The position numbers and the translations under genes were made by a program. A DNA stretch of 18,997 nt from JAEXNA01 sp050486105 (GTDB taxonomy: Bacteria; Vulcanimicrobiota; Xenobia; Xenobiales; JADMJV01). The DNA lies in NCBI GenBank assembly GCA_050486105.1, contig JBJHCR010000098.1, forward strand, positions 1-18,997. The letters are read 5' to 3'. Below, piece by piece: positions 1 to 7,744 of the stretch; the stretch's first letter is position 1, and the number at the start of each line of letters is the position of its first letter. The notes beneath the pieces are model-generated. The model saw only the letters and a list, made by a program, of their open reading frames with translations, searched no databases and had not been told where the DNA came from.

Positions 1-474
1 ACCCATAAGGGCGACCGACCGGCCATGGCAAACTCCGTGGAAGCCCGGTTCCCTTTCCTCGACCGTCGATTGGTGGACTTCTGTGCCGGCCTATCCCCCT
101 GTCTAAAACTGCGCGGTTGGCGCCAAGATAAGTATCTGTTGAGATGTGTGGCCCAGAATCATTTGGATTCGTCCATCGCCTGGCGCCCCAAAAACATCTT
201 CCGGGCCTCCTACTCAGCCAGCTTCCTGCAACCCACCCCGGCCTACGTTGAGCAACTTCTCAGCCCTGAGAGCCTGGCCAAGACCGGGCTGTTTGAGGCC
301 GAGCGGGTGCAGGGCTTTCGCGACACCCTCTACGGTCCAGGCCTGAAGATCCTCCCTCGTATGATGGAGGAAGTGGGCTTGGTGGGCGTCATTTCCACCC
401 AACTCTGGCATCATTTATTCTTGGACAGCAAACTCTGTGATCTCCCCGCTTGGACCCCACCTAACGGCATTTAA
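1..474 (+). CDS. Asparagine synthetase-type amidotransferase, C-terminal part (5' truncated by window)
   Basis: This is the last 157 residues of an AsnB-family enzyme, which makes asparagine or another amide from a carboxylate, ATP and glutamine-derived ammonia. The frame is open from base 1, where the residues DRPAMANSVEARFPFLDRR match the conserved synthetase-domain segment in which the substrate acid contacts the protein. Further on, LRGWRQDKYLLR and a W-R-P-K-N-I-F segment are also typical of the family. The ATG at 25 is internal (the family motif begins before it), so the true start lies outside the window. The glutaminase domain is not visible. It may belong to an exopolysaccharide or secondary-metabolite pathway rather than free asparagine synthesis; the window gives no way to tell. 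The family call is firm, the substrate is not. Confidence 0.88.
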   Translation, partial: THKGDRPAMANSVEARFPFLDRRLVDFCAGLSPCLKLRGWRQDKYLLRCVAQNHLDSSIAWRPKNIFRASYSASFLQPTPAYVEQLLSPESLAKTGLFEAERVQGFRDTLYGPGLKILPRMMEEVGLVGVISTQLWHHLFLDSKLCDLPAWTPPNGI

Positions 475-615
475 AGCGCTCCCCTTATGGTTCTGCACCC
501 CACTGAGCACAGATCCATCCCGTCTGGGGTTGTCGTGCCTCGCTTATGGATGTCGAACGCCCAAAGGGCACCCGCGCGCTCGGCCCTCCTCAAGTCGAAG
601 ACGTTACGAAGTCCC

Positions 616-655
616 AGACGGGCGCCTGCCACCCAACTTCGTTGGGTACCCGTCT
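616..655 (+). terminator. Possible weak terminator or hairpin after the amidotransferase gene
   Basis: Two stems are nested. The outer one is AGACGGG (616-622) with CCCGTCT (649-655). The inner one is ACCCAAC (631-637) with GTTGGGT (641-647) around a 3-nt loop. Only two Ts follow directly, so termination is uncertain. The rest of 475-722 holds no convincing gene. Confidence 0.35.
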
Positions 656-722
656 TTGACATTCAGAACCATAAGGCGAGCACTTTAGTTCGAATTGCAA
701 CACAGCTGCAACCAGCCCGCCT

Positions 723-734
723 TAAAATTGCAGC
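723..734 (+). promoter_or_regulatory. -10 box placed for a leaderless phaC transcript
   Basis: TAAAAT at 723-728 is followed by 6 nt and then the phaC ATG at 735, so transcription would be expected to begin at or within a base or two of the start codon. No Shine-Dalgarno sequence is present. A good -35 box is not visible at 16-18 bp. The same spacing recurs upstream of 2900, 7745 and 15657. Confidence 0.6.
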
Positions 735-1775
735 ATGAACAATCAAGCTGTCTGCCCGCGCCGCTGGGCCAAGTGGAATCGAATCATCAGTGGACAAGAG
801 AGCGTGCCCATCGGGCGCAGCCCCAAGGAGGTCGTCTATCAAAGAGACCTCCTCACCCTCTATCGCTACGAGAGAACCACTCCAGCCACCCAAAAGCACC
901 CCATCTTGATCATCTACTCGCTGATCAACCGGCCTGCGGTCCTCGACCTGTTGCCGGGTCGAAGTGTGGTCGAGCGCTTCTTGGAGGCCGGATTTGAAGT
1001 CTATTTGTTGGACTGGGGGGTCCCCTCGGCTCTGGATTTCTACTCCGGCCTGGACACTCACATCAACCTCTATTTAAGAAGCGTGGTGCGGGAAACTTTG
1101 AAGCATTCGGGTAGCCCTGAGGTTCACCTATTCGGCTATTGTATGGGTGGAGCGCTGGCTGCTATCTACACGGCCCTGCGGCCTAAAGGGATCAAATCAT
1201 TAACTCTGCTGGGCACGCCTTTGAACTTCCGCTCAGAGGAACTCCTGTATCGCTGGAGCAGCAACCCGGCCCTGAACCGCCCGGAAAAGATGGTTGAAGC
1301 CTGGAGAGTGGCTCCGGCTTGGAGTTTCGAAGGATTCTCCCTTCTCACCATAGATCGCAAACCCAGCATGCTGAAATTCCTCTACGAAAAGCTCGATGAT
1401 TCAGAGTTCGTGGAATCCTATCTGGCCATGGAAAACTGGGTGGGAGACAACATTCCTATGGCAGCAGGGGTCTACACCGAGTTTGTCCGCAGCTGTTTTC
1501 TGAATAACGATCTGATCGCCGGACGCATGCAGGTTGCCGGAAAATCCGTGGACCTCTCCAAAATACAGGTCCCGGTCATGACCATCATCGGCGAGAGCGA
1601 CCACTTGGTTCCCCCGGAAACCACCGCTGTGGATGACAACCTCTTCCCCCGGGGTGAAGCCCTCAGATTTCCGGCAGGCCATGTGGGGCTTTCCGTGAGC
1701 AGCCGAGCGCATCAGAAGCTCTGGCCCCAGGTCTGCAACTGGTTGTGCAACCAAGACGCAACCACCTTAGCCTAG
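735..1775 (+). CDS. phaC: Class III-type polyhydroxyalkanoate synthase, catalytic subunit PhaC
   Basis: This enzyme polymerises (R)-3-hydroxyacyl-CoA into PHA storage polyester at the granule surface. The 346 residues fit class III/IV PhaC (about 350-360) and are shorter than class I/II (about 560-600). The lipase-like box G-Y-C-M-G-G places the nucleophile at Cys136. The rest of the triad is Asp289 in GESDHLVPPE and His316 in AGHVGLSV. The segment DWGVPSALD is also typical of the family. The ATG at 735 has no Shine-Dalgarno sequence but sits 6 nt after a -10 box, suggesting a leaderless mRNA. The two downstream genes encode short helical proteins that look like its partner subunit and a phasin, so the three probably form one operon ending at the terminator near 2760. 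Confidence 0.93.
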   Translation: MNNQAVCPRRWAKWNRIISGQESVPIGRSPKEVVYQRDLLTLYRYERTTPATQKHPILIIYSLINRPAVLDLLPGRSVVERFLEAGFEVYLLDWGVPSALDFYSGLDTHINLYLRSVVRETLKHSGSPEVHLFGYCMGGALAAIYTALRPKGIKSLTLLGTPLNFRSEELLYRWSSNPALNRPEKMVEAWRVAPAWSFEGFSLLTIDRKPSMLKFLYEKLDDSEFVESYLAMENWVGDNIPMAAGVYTEFVRSCFLNNDLIAGRMQVAGKSVDLSKIQVPVMTIIGESDHLVPPETTAVDDNLFPRGEALRFPAGHVGLSVSSRAHQKLWPQVCNWLCNQDATTLA

Positions 1776-1808
1776 ACTTTGTACAACGAAAGATTGGAGA
1801 TACCCGAT

Positions 1809-2279
1809 ATGATGAACGGACACCCCGCCGCAGAATTTCAGCAGACCGCTAACCAGTTCAATAAGATGATGATGGACTCTTGGAGCCAGTGGACCAAACA
1901 GAGCGTCAGCTCTGACACCTTTGCCGCTGCCTCCAGCGCCTATATGGACTGGTCGCTGGCCACTCAAAGATTGATGACCGACCTCTCAGGACAGTTCATG
2001 GAAAGCCTGGATATGCCCCGGCGCTCGGATCTAGCAAGACTCTCCGCTCAGGTGCAATCGGTGGAAACCCGATTACTGGACCAAGAGGATAGCCAGGAAG
2101 ACCTCAAAGAGATGCTCAAAGCGATCAACGCGAAACTCGATCAACTGGCAATCAATGCCCAGGCCCCAGCCGCTCCGACCCGAGAACCTAAAACCGAAGT
2201 TTCTGGTGCCGAACAGGCGAAAGCCGAGACGGCTTCAACCAAGGCCAAGACCCCAGCTAAGAGAGGAAAAAGCAAATGA
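1809..2279 (+). CDS. PhaE/PhaR-like PHA synthase subunit with Lys/Ala-rich tail
   Basis: The start chosen is the ATG at 1809 with GGAGA about 9 nt upstream; an upstream in-frame start at 1779 lacks such a site. The 156-residue protein is helical and hydrophilic. The segment around SLDMPRRSDLARL resembles the C-terminal PhaE segment (P-x-R-S-x-L) and is followed by a predicted coiled coil. The last 30 residues are rich in Ala, Lys and Thr and end AKRGKSK, recalling the basic tails of PhaF-type phasins that bind DNA. Class III PhaE is usually about 350 residues and class IV PhaR about 200, so this is short. Its position directly after phaC and its ATGA overlap with the next gene support a role as synthase partner; the basic tail as a nucleoid tether is inference. 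Confidence 0.72.
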   Translation: MMNGHPAAEFQQTANQFNKMMMDSWSQWTKQSVSSDTFAAASSAYMDWSLATQRLMTDLSGQFMESLDMPRRSDLARLSAQVQSVETRLLDQEDSQEDLKEMLKAINAKLDQLAINAQAPAAPTREPKTEVSGAEQAKAETASTKAKTPAKRGKSK

Positions 2280-2626
2280 AAGCTCCGACCATCAACCCAC
2301 TCAATGATATGGTAGATTCCTGGGTGCACAACCTTGGCGCCCTCTGCTGGGCTCAAGACCAAGGTGAGAAAATGCTGAACTCCTGGCTCTCCCAGGGTCG
2401 CATCGCTCGTGATGAAGCCCAGGAGCTCGCTGCCAAATTAGCCGAACAAACCAAGTCTAACCAGCGTGAGTTGCAAAACTTCATCCACCACACGGTGGCC
2501 CTATCTCTGGACAGCCTGCAGCGCAGCCATAAGCTGCAACTTGAACAGTTGGAAAAGCAGCTCCAGCAAATGCAACAAGCGGTTAGTGAGCTCCAGCAAA
2601 CCGCAAACCCCGGCAAGAATAACTAA
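2276..2626 (+). CDS. Phasin-like coiled-coil protein of the PHA operon
   Basis: This 116-residue protein starts in an ATGA overlap with the preceding stop codon, which implies translational coupling. An N-terminal helix containing Trp residues (DSWVHNLGALCW) is followed by a long Gln/Leu/Glu-rich coiled coil (about residues 40-110, with heptads such as LQLEQLEKQLQQMQQAV). That is the architecture of PhaI/PhaF-type phasins and of helical PHA granule proteins, which coat the granule and influence its size. No enzymatic motif is present. The strong terminator about 115 bp downstream closes the operon. An alternative reading is that this protein and its neighbour together replace a full-length PhaE. 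The assignment rests mainly on context and helical character. Confidence 0.62.
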   Translation: MKAPTINPLNDMVDSWVHNLGALCWAQDQGEKMLNSWLSQGRIARDEAQELAAKLAEQTKSNQRELQNFIHHTVALSLDSLQRSHKLQLEQLEKQLQQMQQAVSELQQTANPGKNN

Positions 2627-2741
2627 GAATCCCTCTATCGCGACCGAGCAGCAACCCGAGCCCGTCCCGAGTCGACTTTCCGACTCAAGATGTGGTCCGG
2701 TGACAGCCTCGGCGACGATGAGTAGGTAGGATGGACCTGAT

Positions 2742-2778
2742 GGTCTGGGCTCAAGCCAAGTGAGCCCAGACCTTTTTT
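2742..2778 (+). terminator. Rho-independent terminator of the PHA operon
   Basis: A perfect 12-bp stem (GGTCTGGGCTCA at 2742-2753, its complement at 2761-2772) with a 7-nt loop is followed directly by six Ts (2773-2778). It lies about 115 bp after the phasin-like gene. Confidence 0.92.
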
Positions 2779-2887
2779 GCATTTACGCAAAAACTCATTG
2801 AGAAAAATTGCCCGTCAAAAAAACCTGAATATCGCGCTGTTAACAAGGGGGAAACGTTGTGCAGGAGACTTCTGACAAACCTTGCAG

Positions 2888-2899
2888 TATAATGCAACC
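2888..2899 (+). promoter_or_regulatory. -10 box placed for a leaderless lipase transcript
   Basis: A consensus TATAAT at 2888-2893 is followed by exactly 6 nt and the ATG at 2900. The expected start of transcription coincides with the ATG. No convincing -35 box lies 16-18 bp upstream. Confidence 0.65.
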
Positions 2900-4252
2900 A
2901 TGCTCGTAGGAGTCACCACAGCCATACCCCAACCTTTGTCCGGCCAGAAGGCCGTGCCTTCGGGGACCACGACTGAAGTCACCAAGGCTCCAGTCTACGA
3001 GGTCGTGCGCTCACTCCCGTCGGATACTTGGGAACGCACCGATGTCATCCAAGATCGAGATGAGCTATTCGTGCAACAGAACTTTCACCCTCGGGGCAAA
3101 CATCGCAACAAAGAAGTGATCGCCGCTTTCGGCACCGACACCCCCCACTCGGGCGACGCCCTACTGCACTATGCTGGAGCCCCACCTAAGGGCGCCCCGA
3201 ACAGGGAAGCCCCGGTGCTCTTGATTCACGGCGCCAACAAAGATGGAAACTTCTTTTGGGATCCTCAGGAGAACGGCAGCAACCAGGGTCTGGCTCAAGA
3301 ACTGCGTGATCGGGGCCACGAGGTCTACGCCCTAACTTTTGCCCACAATCAAGACGACAATTTTATCTGGACCGAGCAGGTGGCTAACGCCATTGCTGAG
3401 ATCAAAAAGCAGACCGGCTCTGAAAAGGTGGACCTAGTAGCCCACTCCAAGGGCGCGGTTCCGGCCCGAATGTATGTCTCCAATGTGCGCCGAGACGATG
3501 TGGAGATGACTCCTTACCAAGGAGACGTCAGACGATTAGTCCTAGTGGGCGCCCCGAACGGTGGGGTGGACTACACCTTCCGCCACCCGTCGGCCAACTA
3601 CGCCTTGATGTCTCCAAGCAATCATCCCATGCTGAACGCCCCCCCATCCTGGGACAGCGCCACCTATTTCGGGTTGCCCAAGAATCTCAGCGAGCAAGGG
3701 TACGGCAAGGATGGTCCCGACTACTACCCTGGTCAGAGGCAGATCCTGGCCAACCTCTCTGAGCGCTACCCTTTGAGCGTGTTTGAACCGGATTGGTACA
3801 CCACCTATCACGGTGGCCGTGGCTTCGTGAGCAACTCGAAGGGCATTGACCACCACATAGCCGAGGGCGACAACCTGATTCAAAGAATGGCCGAAGCCTC
3901 CATCCCTGAAGAGGTCGAAGTGGCCCTCTTGGCCGGCAATAAAGCCAATATTCCGGGAATCCTCAATGAGTACACCGGTCCCTCCGACGGCTTGGTTTTC
4001 GTGTCTTCGGCTCTTGAGATGCCCGAAGAGACTAATGTGGTTGCTCGCGAGGTGCTCCCGCTTCATCATAAGGCCTTGATCGCTGACAAGAGCGGACAGG
4101 AGTGGATCAGTCAGGTGCTGGACCAGAGTCCTCCCCCACCCAAGTCTAAAGAAGAATTGCTACAGCAGACCGCTCAGGTACTTTCCACAACTCAGCCTGA
4201 GCACTTGTCCCAACCTGTCTCCAACGCCCCCCACCTACTGCCGATCTTTTAA
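2900..4252 (+). CDS. Lipase-type alpha/beta hydrolase, apparently cytoplasmic
   Basis: This 450-residue protein resembles Bacillus LipA-type triacylglycerol lipases. It has the oxyanion segment VLLIHGANKDG (about residue 108), a nucleophile box A-H-S-K-G with Ser183, and a likely acid at Asp363 in GPSDGLVFVSS. The catalytic His is 389 or 390 in LPLHHKAL. The Ala at the first box position is typical of Bacillus lipases; Lys instead of Met or Gln is less usual. The protein is much larger than LipA (about 180 mature residues), with an insertion between nucleophile and acid. There is no signal peptide, only a Pro/Thr/Ser-rich N-terminus, so it probably acts inside the cell. The start is the ATG at 2900 rather than a TTG at 2882, because the -10 box covers the latter. 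Location next to the PHA operon makes an intracellular PHA or lipid esterase conceivable, but the substrate is not shown. Confidence 0.82.
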   Translation: MLVGVTTAIPQPLSGQKAVPSGTTTEVTKAPVYEVVRSLPSDTWERTDVIQDRDELFVQQNFHPRGKHRNKEVIAAFGTDTPHSGDALLHYAGAPPKGAPNREAPVLLIHGANKDGNFFWDPQENGSNQGLAQELRDRGHEVYALTFAHNQDDNFIWTEQVANAIAEIKKQTGSEKVDLVAHSKGAVPARMYVSNVRRDDVEMTPYQGDVRRLVLVGAPNGGVDYTFRHPSANYALMSPSNHPMLNAPPSWDSATYFGLPKNLSEQGYGKDGPDYYPGQRQILANLSERYPLSVFEPDWYTTYHGGRGFVSNSKGIDHHIAEGDNLIQRMAEASIPEEVEVALLAGNKANIPGILNEYTGPSDGLVFVSSALEMPEETNVVAREVLPLHHKALIADKSGQEWISQVLDQSPPPPKSKEELLQQTAQVLSTTQPEHLSQPVSNAPHLLPIF

Positions 4253-4647
4253 AGCATCTCTTCGGGGAGAGGACTGGGTTCTCGCATAACCGGGAGGCGA
4301 CCAACCAGAGCTTGACGCTCTTCATCGCTCAATCCAAGCAACTCGATGCCGGCTACATGCCGGGAACAGAACTCGAAATCCCAGGTCTCTTGCCAGACGG
4401 CTTTTGCCTTCCCAGCAAAGAGTTCTTCCTTCTCCCAGACCAGTTTCAGGTCCAGTTCCACTTCAGCAGGCAACTCGCAGTTGGTGATGACACGCATCCC
4501 TCGCCCTTCGCTGCTGACGCCCACAATATGGACCACATCGGCCCCCTCGATATCACAGTCCAAACCTTCGTCGGCAGCCACTCGCAAATAGCGACGCCGC
4601 TCTTTCTCTTCACCGTTGACAGCCATAGACCGAGGTTCTTCGAACAT
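4249..4647 (-). CDS. PilZ-domain-like protein
   Basis: This 132-residue protein has the N-terminal R-R-R-Y-L-R arginine cluster corresponding to the RxxxR motif that grips cyclic di-GMP in PilZ domains. It is followed by a beta-rich domain with VSSEGRGM where the second motif, (D/N)xSxxG, belongs. The Asp/Asn of that motif is replaced by Gly, so nucleotide binding may be weak or lost. The start chosen is the ATG at 4647, preceded by AGGAAGG; a GTG at 4677 is a weaker alternative. It lies 46 nt after rsmI on the same strand and may be co-transcribed with it. Its 3' end overlaps the convergent lipase gene by 4 nt. Its partner process (motility, polysaccharide synthesis) cannot be read from the window. 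Confidence 0.75.
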   Translation of the reverse strand: MFEEPRSMAVNGEEKERRRYLRVAADEGLDCDIEGADVVHIVGVSSEGRGMRVITNCELPAEVELDLKLVWEKEELFAGKAKAVWQETWDFEFCSRHVAGIELLGLSDEERQALVGRLPVMREPSPLPEEML

Positions 4648-4693
4648 CTGTTCCTTCCTCTGCGTCGACGGTAGCACTCAAAAACATCGGCTA

Positions 4694-5566
4694 TCAAGTG
4701 AAGAGCTCGTAAAGCTCTCTCTTGTTCAGCTGTGGGTAGAGATGCCGCAGCAACCGAACAGAATCCCTAGTGGAGAGGGGCAATTCCCTCACTAGGCTGA
4801 GCAATGAGTCCGAGACATCAACTCCAGCTGATTCTTCCACGTTCTTGGGCCCGAGCACCAAGGTGAACTCCCCCTGTATTCGGCGCTCGGCCCAAGCAGA
4901 AGGCGCCTGTGTGCTCATCCCTCTCCAGCCTTCTTCAAACTTCTTTGTCATCTCGCGAACCACGAAAATATCCCGAGGTTTCAACTGGGCGGAAAAATCG
5001 GTGAGGGTCTGCAGCAATCGATGAGGGGCTTCATAGATGATCACCGGACAAGTTTGGGCGTCGATTCTACTAAGAGCCTCTTCTCGCTTCTTGCCGCTCT
5101 TGGGCAAGAAGCCTTCGAAACGGAATTGTCGGCTTGGAAAACCTGACAAGACCAAGGCATTGATGGCAGCGCATGGTCCGGGTAGAGCCTGGATCTCGAC
5201 TCCTTCGGTCCGAGCTCTATCCACCAGGTGCCAGCCCGGGTCCGAGACCGTCGGGGTTCCGGCATCGCTGACCAAAGCCACCGACGCCCCGTCGTTCAAG
5301 GCCTGCAAGATCTGCGCTTCATCTTGCTCGCGGCTACCTTCCCGGTAGGATAAAATACGCGGTCGAGACCAACCTGGCTCTTGGTCGGGTTCGATCACTG
5401 CCAGAAGTCTTCGAGCCGAGTCCCGAGATTCGGCAGCCACCCGGGAAACCTGGCCCAGAACCTCGCGAGCTCTGGGGCTTAAGTCGCCCAAATTGCCCAG
5501 GGGAGTGGCCACCAGATAAAGCACCCCGCGCTTCTCGGATGTGCCTTGGTCCTGTCTATCTACCAT
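4694..5566 (-). CDS. rsmI: 16S rRNA (cytidine(1402)-2'-O)-methyltransferase RsmI
   Basis: RsmI uses S-adenosylmethionine to 2'-O-methylate C1402 in the decoding centre of 16S rRNA. The tetrapyrrole-methylase fold is plain. LYLVATPLGNLGDLSPRA lies at the N-terminus, then RVAAESRDSARRLL, SDAGTPTVSDPGWHLV, ALPGPCAAINALVLSGFP and FEGFLPKSGKKRE. The 290 residues match the family (about 280-290). The ATG at 5566 is preferred because AGGAAAGG lies 8 nt upstream; a TTG at 5653 would add about 29 non-conserved residues and overlap the ndk terminator. It is transcribed away from ndk's terminator and may be followed in the same transcript by the PilZ-like gene. Confidence 0.95.
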   Translation of the reverse strand: MVDRQDQGTSEKRGVLYLVATPLGNLGDLSPRAREVLGQVSRVAAESRDSARRLLAVIEPDQEPGWSRPRILSYREGSREQDEAQILQALNDGASVALVSDAGTPTVSDPGWHLVDRARTEGVEIQALPGPCAAINALVLSGFPSRQFRFEGFLPKSGKKREEALSRIDAQTCPVIIYEAPHRLLQTLTDFSAQLKPRDIFVVREMTKKFEEGWRGMSTQAPSAWAERRIQGEFTLVLGPKNVEESAGVDVSDSLLSLVRELPLSTRDSVRLLRHLYPQLNKRELYELFT

Positions 5567-5606
5567 GGAAGCTAGCCTTTCCTTACTGCCCAACTGCCCT
5601 AAATGC

Positions 5607-5646
5607 GAAAAACCGAGGTCTCGGAACCATCCCGACCACCTCGGTT
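5607..5646 (-). terminator. Rho-independent terminator of ndk
   Basis: On the minus strand AACCGAGGT (5646-5638) pairs with ACCTCGGTT (5619-5611) across an 18-nt loop, and the last Ts of the stem continue into a run of five Ts. It lies about 25 bp after the ndk stop codon and upstream of the rsmI start, so the two genes are probably separate units. Confidence 0.75.
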
Positions 5647-5668
5647 CTATCAAACTATAGTTTGCTGC

Positions 5669-6169
5669 TTAGAGCGAGAAGGTGTGTCCGGGATCGTAGT
5701 CGACCATCTCGTTGGAATCAAAAAAGATGGGCAACTCGCGCTCGGCGCTCTCCGGGCTGTCGGAACCGTGCACACAGTTGGCATCCAGGCGCTGGGCGAA
5801 GTCCCCACGGATGGTGCCGGGAGCAGCCTCAGACGGGTTGGTCGCACCCATCATGGTCCGAACGATCCCGATGGCCTTCACTCCCTCGAGACACAGAGCC
5901 ACGATGGGCCCGGAGGTCATGTAGGAGACCAGGTCGTTGTAGAAAGGCTTGCCTTCGTGGGGGGCATAAAGTTTGCCGGCCCGGGCCGAGTCCATATGGA
6001 TCAGTTTCAAGCCCTTGAGGGCCAAACCCCGGCGTTCGAAACGACCGATGATCTCTCCCACCAATCCACGGTCTACAGCATCCGGCTTAACCAAAACCAG
6101 GGTCTTCTGCAAATCTTTGAACCTATCGTTGCGGCTGTCAATGGAAATTTTTGTGCTCGTCGCGCTCAT
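5669..6169 (-). CDS. ndk: Nucleoside diphosphate kinase
   Basis: Ndk transfers the gamma phosphate of ATP to nucleoside diphosphates through a phospho-histidine. The sequence shows TLVLVKPDAVDRGLVGEIIGRFE near the start, the MMGATNPSEAAPGTIRGDFA segment that binds the nucleotide, and the active-site His134 in NCVHGSDSPESAERE. The protein has 166 residues, about 20 more than typical, because of an N-terminal extension (MSATSTKISIDSRNDRFKDLQ) and a C-terminal tail ending DPGHTFSL. The ATG at 6169 is supported by AAAGGAGA 5 nt upstream. A hairpin terminator follows the gene, indicating a monocistronic mRNA. A possible promoter (TTGAAA near 6230, TAGGAG near 6205 on the minus strand) is only weakly supported. 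Confidence 0.97.
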   Translation of the reverse strand: MSATSTKISIDSRNDRFKDLQKTLVLVKPDAVDRGLVGEIIGRFERRGLALKGLKLIHMDSARAGKLYAPHEGKPFYNDLVSYMTSGPIVALCLEGVKAIGIVRTMMGATNPSEAAPGTIRGDFAQRLDANCVHGSDSPESAERELPIFFDSNEMVDYDPGHTFSL

Positions 6170-6321
6170 GCGTTTCTCCTTTAGAAAGTCGATGACGGTC
6201 GCTCCTAGGACTAAGAGTCCAACCGTTTCAAGGGCAGTATGCATTACGCCCTGGGTGCCCAAGACTTGCTCCCAAGCCCCGAAAACCCTGCTTCCCTGAC
6301 CCTGACGGAGCTAAGTAGTCC

Positions 6322-7632
6322 TCAATTCACTCTATCCCGAAGGTTGACTCCGCGAACTTTGGCCACAAACTCAATCTTTCTAAGGAGATCCCGCAAGACG
6401 ATCTCCCAAGCGAAGAGTTTGGACGTGGCTCGAGCCGAGTGTCGAATTGAGCGCTCCAGGTCCTGGTCTCTGCTCAATTCGTCGAGATAGACGGTGATCT
6501 CTCTGGGGTCGTCGCTGCCCAAGGCGATGCCGTTGAAGAAAGATAACATGTATTCTTCTCCGGTTGAACCGGTGATGGGAACACCTCCACAGGCCATAAC
6601 CTCAAGGCCCACCAAGCCGAACGGTTCGTGCCCAGAGTTTGCCAGGACAGCTCGGCTGGCCCAGTACAGGGTGCGCAAGAAGGACTCTGGCACAAAGAAA
6701 TCGAGTTCCAGAACATCAGCCTTTCGCACCGCTTCAAGGGCAATCAGAATGTCGTTAGGACTGAGGCTAGCCGGGCAGACCGTCTGCCATCTTAGACCCA
6801 AGTCGATGGCAGTTTTTCGAACCACCTGCCCAAACTCTTCCCTCCCTCCTCTCACGATCAGAGTGGGATCTAGGCCTTGTCCTTTGGCATCGGCCACAGC
6901 GGCCATGGCCATACGCCATCGCTTGTCGGGATGGTAACGCCCCACCTTGGTCAGCAACAAGCCTGGAAAGAGCTCTCTGAGTCGCTCTCCGGTCGGTTGG
7001 TCTACTTCGGCCCAGAACCGTTCCGGGATGCCGTTTTGGATGACCAAGGGGTCGAGACCCAAGAGTCGCATCTTCTCCTTCATATAGCGAGATACAGTCA
7101 ACAACTGGGCGTATCGCACCAACTTCGGCCAAGGGATCCCTTCAAAGCCAAAAGTATTGTTGGCGTTCCAGAGGAGCAGGGCATCGCTGGAGAATCCAGC
7201 ACCTTCTAACAGTTCCCCCACTCGAATCAGGCAAGGGGCCGTCTGCCAGTCCTCGGCCAGGACAATGGTGGTGATTCCCGCCTTAGCATTTCGTGCGATA
7301 ACCTTGTCTACTAGAAAAGGGGGAAGGCTGGCATGGAAGTCCTTGATCTTCTCCATCTCCCCGGTGTACACCCCATCCGGGTACTTCTTGCTTAGCCAAC
7401 CAGACCAACGATGGAGAGTCAGCATTCCCTCGTAGTGGGACTCTGTGTCTGGAGAATCAGGGGCACCGATGAAGACCAAACGTGTTGGGATTCCCATTTT
7501 GGCAAGCGTCCGAGTCATCTCTGTGACCCGTACACCCAGGCCACCGACCAGCGAATAGAGATCAGGCCCTTCGAAGCTCAAGACGACAAACTCTACGGCG
7601 CGATTGGGGATCGGCCCCATAGGACGGTTCAT
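6322..7632 (-). CDS. GT-B fold glycosyltransferase, family 4 / glycogen synthase-like
   Basis: The protein (436 residues from the ATG at 7632) has the two-domain GT-B layout. The N-terminal domain begins VEFVVLSFEGPDLYSLVGGLGVRV, where the G-G-L-G loop is typical of starch/glycogen synthase-like enzymes. The C-terminal domain carries KVGRYHPDKRW and the sugar-nucleotide motif HEPFGLVGLEVMACGGVPI, with the E-x7-E pair of GT4 enzymes. It transfers a sugar from a nucleotide donor; neither donor nor acceptor can be named. A TTG at 7704 in the same frame would add 24 residues and is limited by a stop just upstream. Neither start has a good Shine-Dalgarno site, so the exact N-terminus is open. It is divergent from the glycine-zipper gene, and ndk lies downstream after about 150 bp. 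Confidence 0.85.
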   Translation of the reverse strand: MNRPMGPIPNRAVEFVVLSFEGPDLYSLVGGLGVRVTEMTRTLAKMGIPTRLVFIGAPDSPDTESHYEGMLTLHRWSGWLSKKYPDGVYTGEMEKIKDFHASLPPFLVDKVIARNAKAGITTIVLAEDWQTAPCLIRVGELLEGAGFSSDALLLWNANNTFGFEGIPWPKLVRYAQLLTVSRYMKEKMRLLGLDPLVIQNGIPERFWAEVDQPTGERLRELFPGLLLTKVGRYHPDKRWRMAMAAVADAKGQGLDPTLIVRGGREEFGQVVRKTAIDLGLRWQTVCPASLSPNDILIALEAVRKADVLELDFFVPESFLRTLYWASRAVLANSGHEPFGLVGLEVMACGGVPITGSTGEEYMLSFFNGIALGSDDPREITVYLDELSRDQDLERSIRHSARATSKLFAWEIVLRDLLRKIEFVAKVRGVNLRDRVN

Positions 7633-7729
7633 GGCCCCAAGTACGAGGAGCGAGCTCTGGTCCCTGCTGAGACGGAAAACTTGACCTACCGGTTCAGTCT
7701 CCAACTCTGTTTTCTACTCATTCCATTTG

Positions 7730-7744
7730 TGGTAAAATCCTGGC
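7730..7744 (+). promoter_or_regulatory. Extended -10 promoter placed for a leaderless transcript
   Basis: TAAAAT at 7733-7738 is preceded by TGG (7730-7732), an extended -10, and followed by exactly 6 nt and the ATG at 7745. No Shine-Dalgarno sequence is present between them. Confidence 0.6.

Noticed and set aside
437..738. Overlapping short frames between the amidotransferase and phaC
   Set aside because: The products are Arg/Pro/Ser-rich without conserved features or ribosome binding sites, and they overlap one another.
3542..4069. 175-codon minus-strand frame
   Set aside because: It is antisense to the catalytic half of the hydrolase gene and shows no family features.
5603..6184. 193-codon plus-strand frame
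   Set aside because: It is antisense to ndk, whose identity is certain.
6208..6220. GGACT-AAG-AGTCC palindrome upstream of ndk
   Set aside because: It is too short and isolated to call an operator.
7633..7704. TTG start for the glycosyltransferase
   Set aside because: Possible, but the TAGAAA box 6 nt before it lacks the final T of a -10 box, and conserved sequence begins after the ATG at 7632, so the ATG was preferred.
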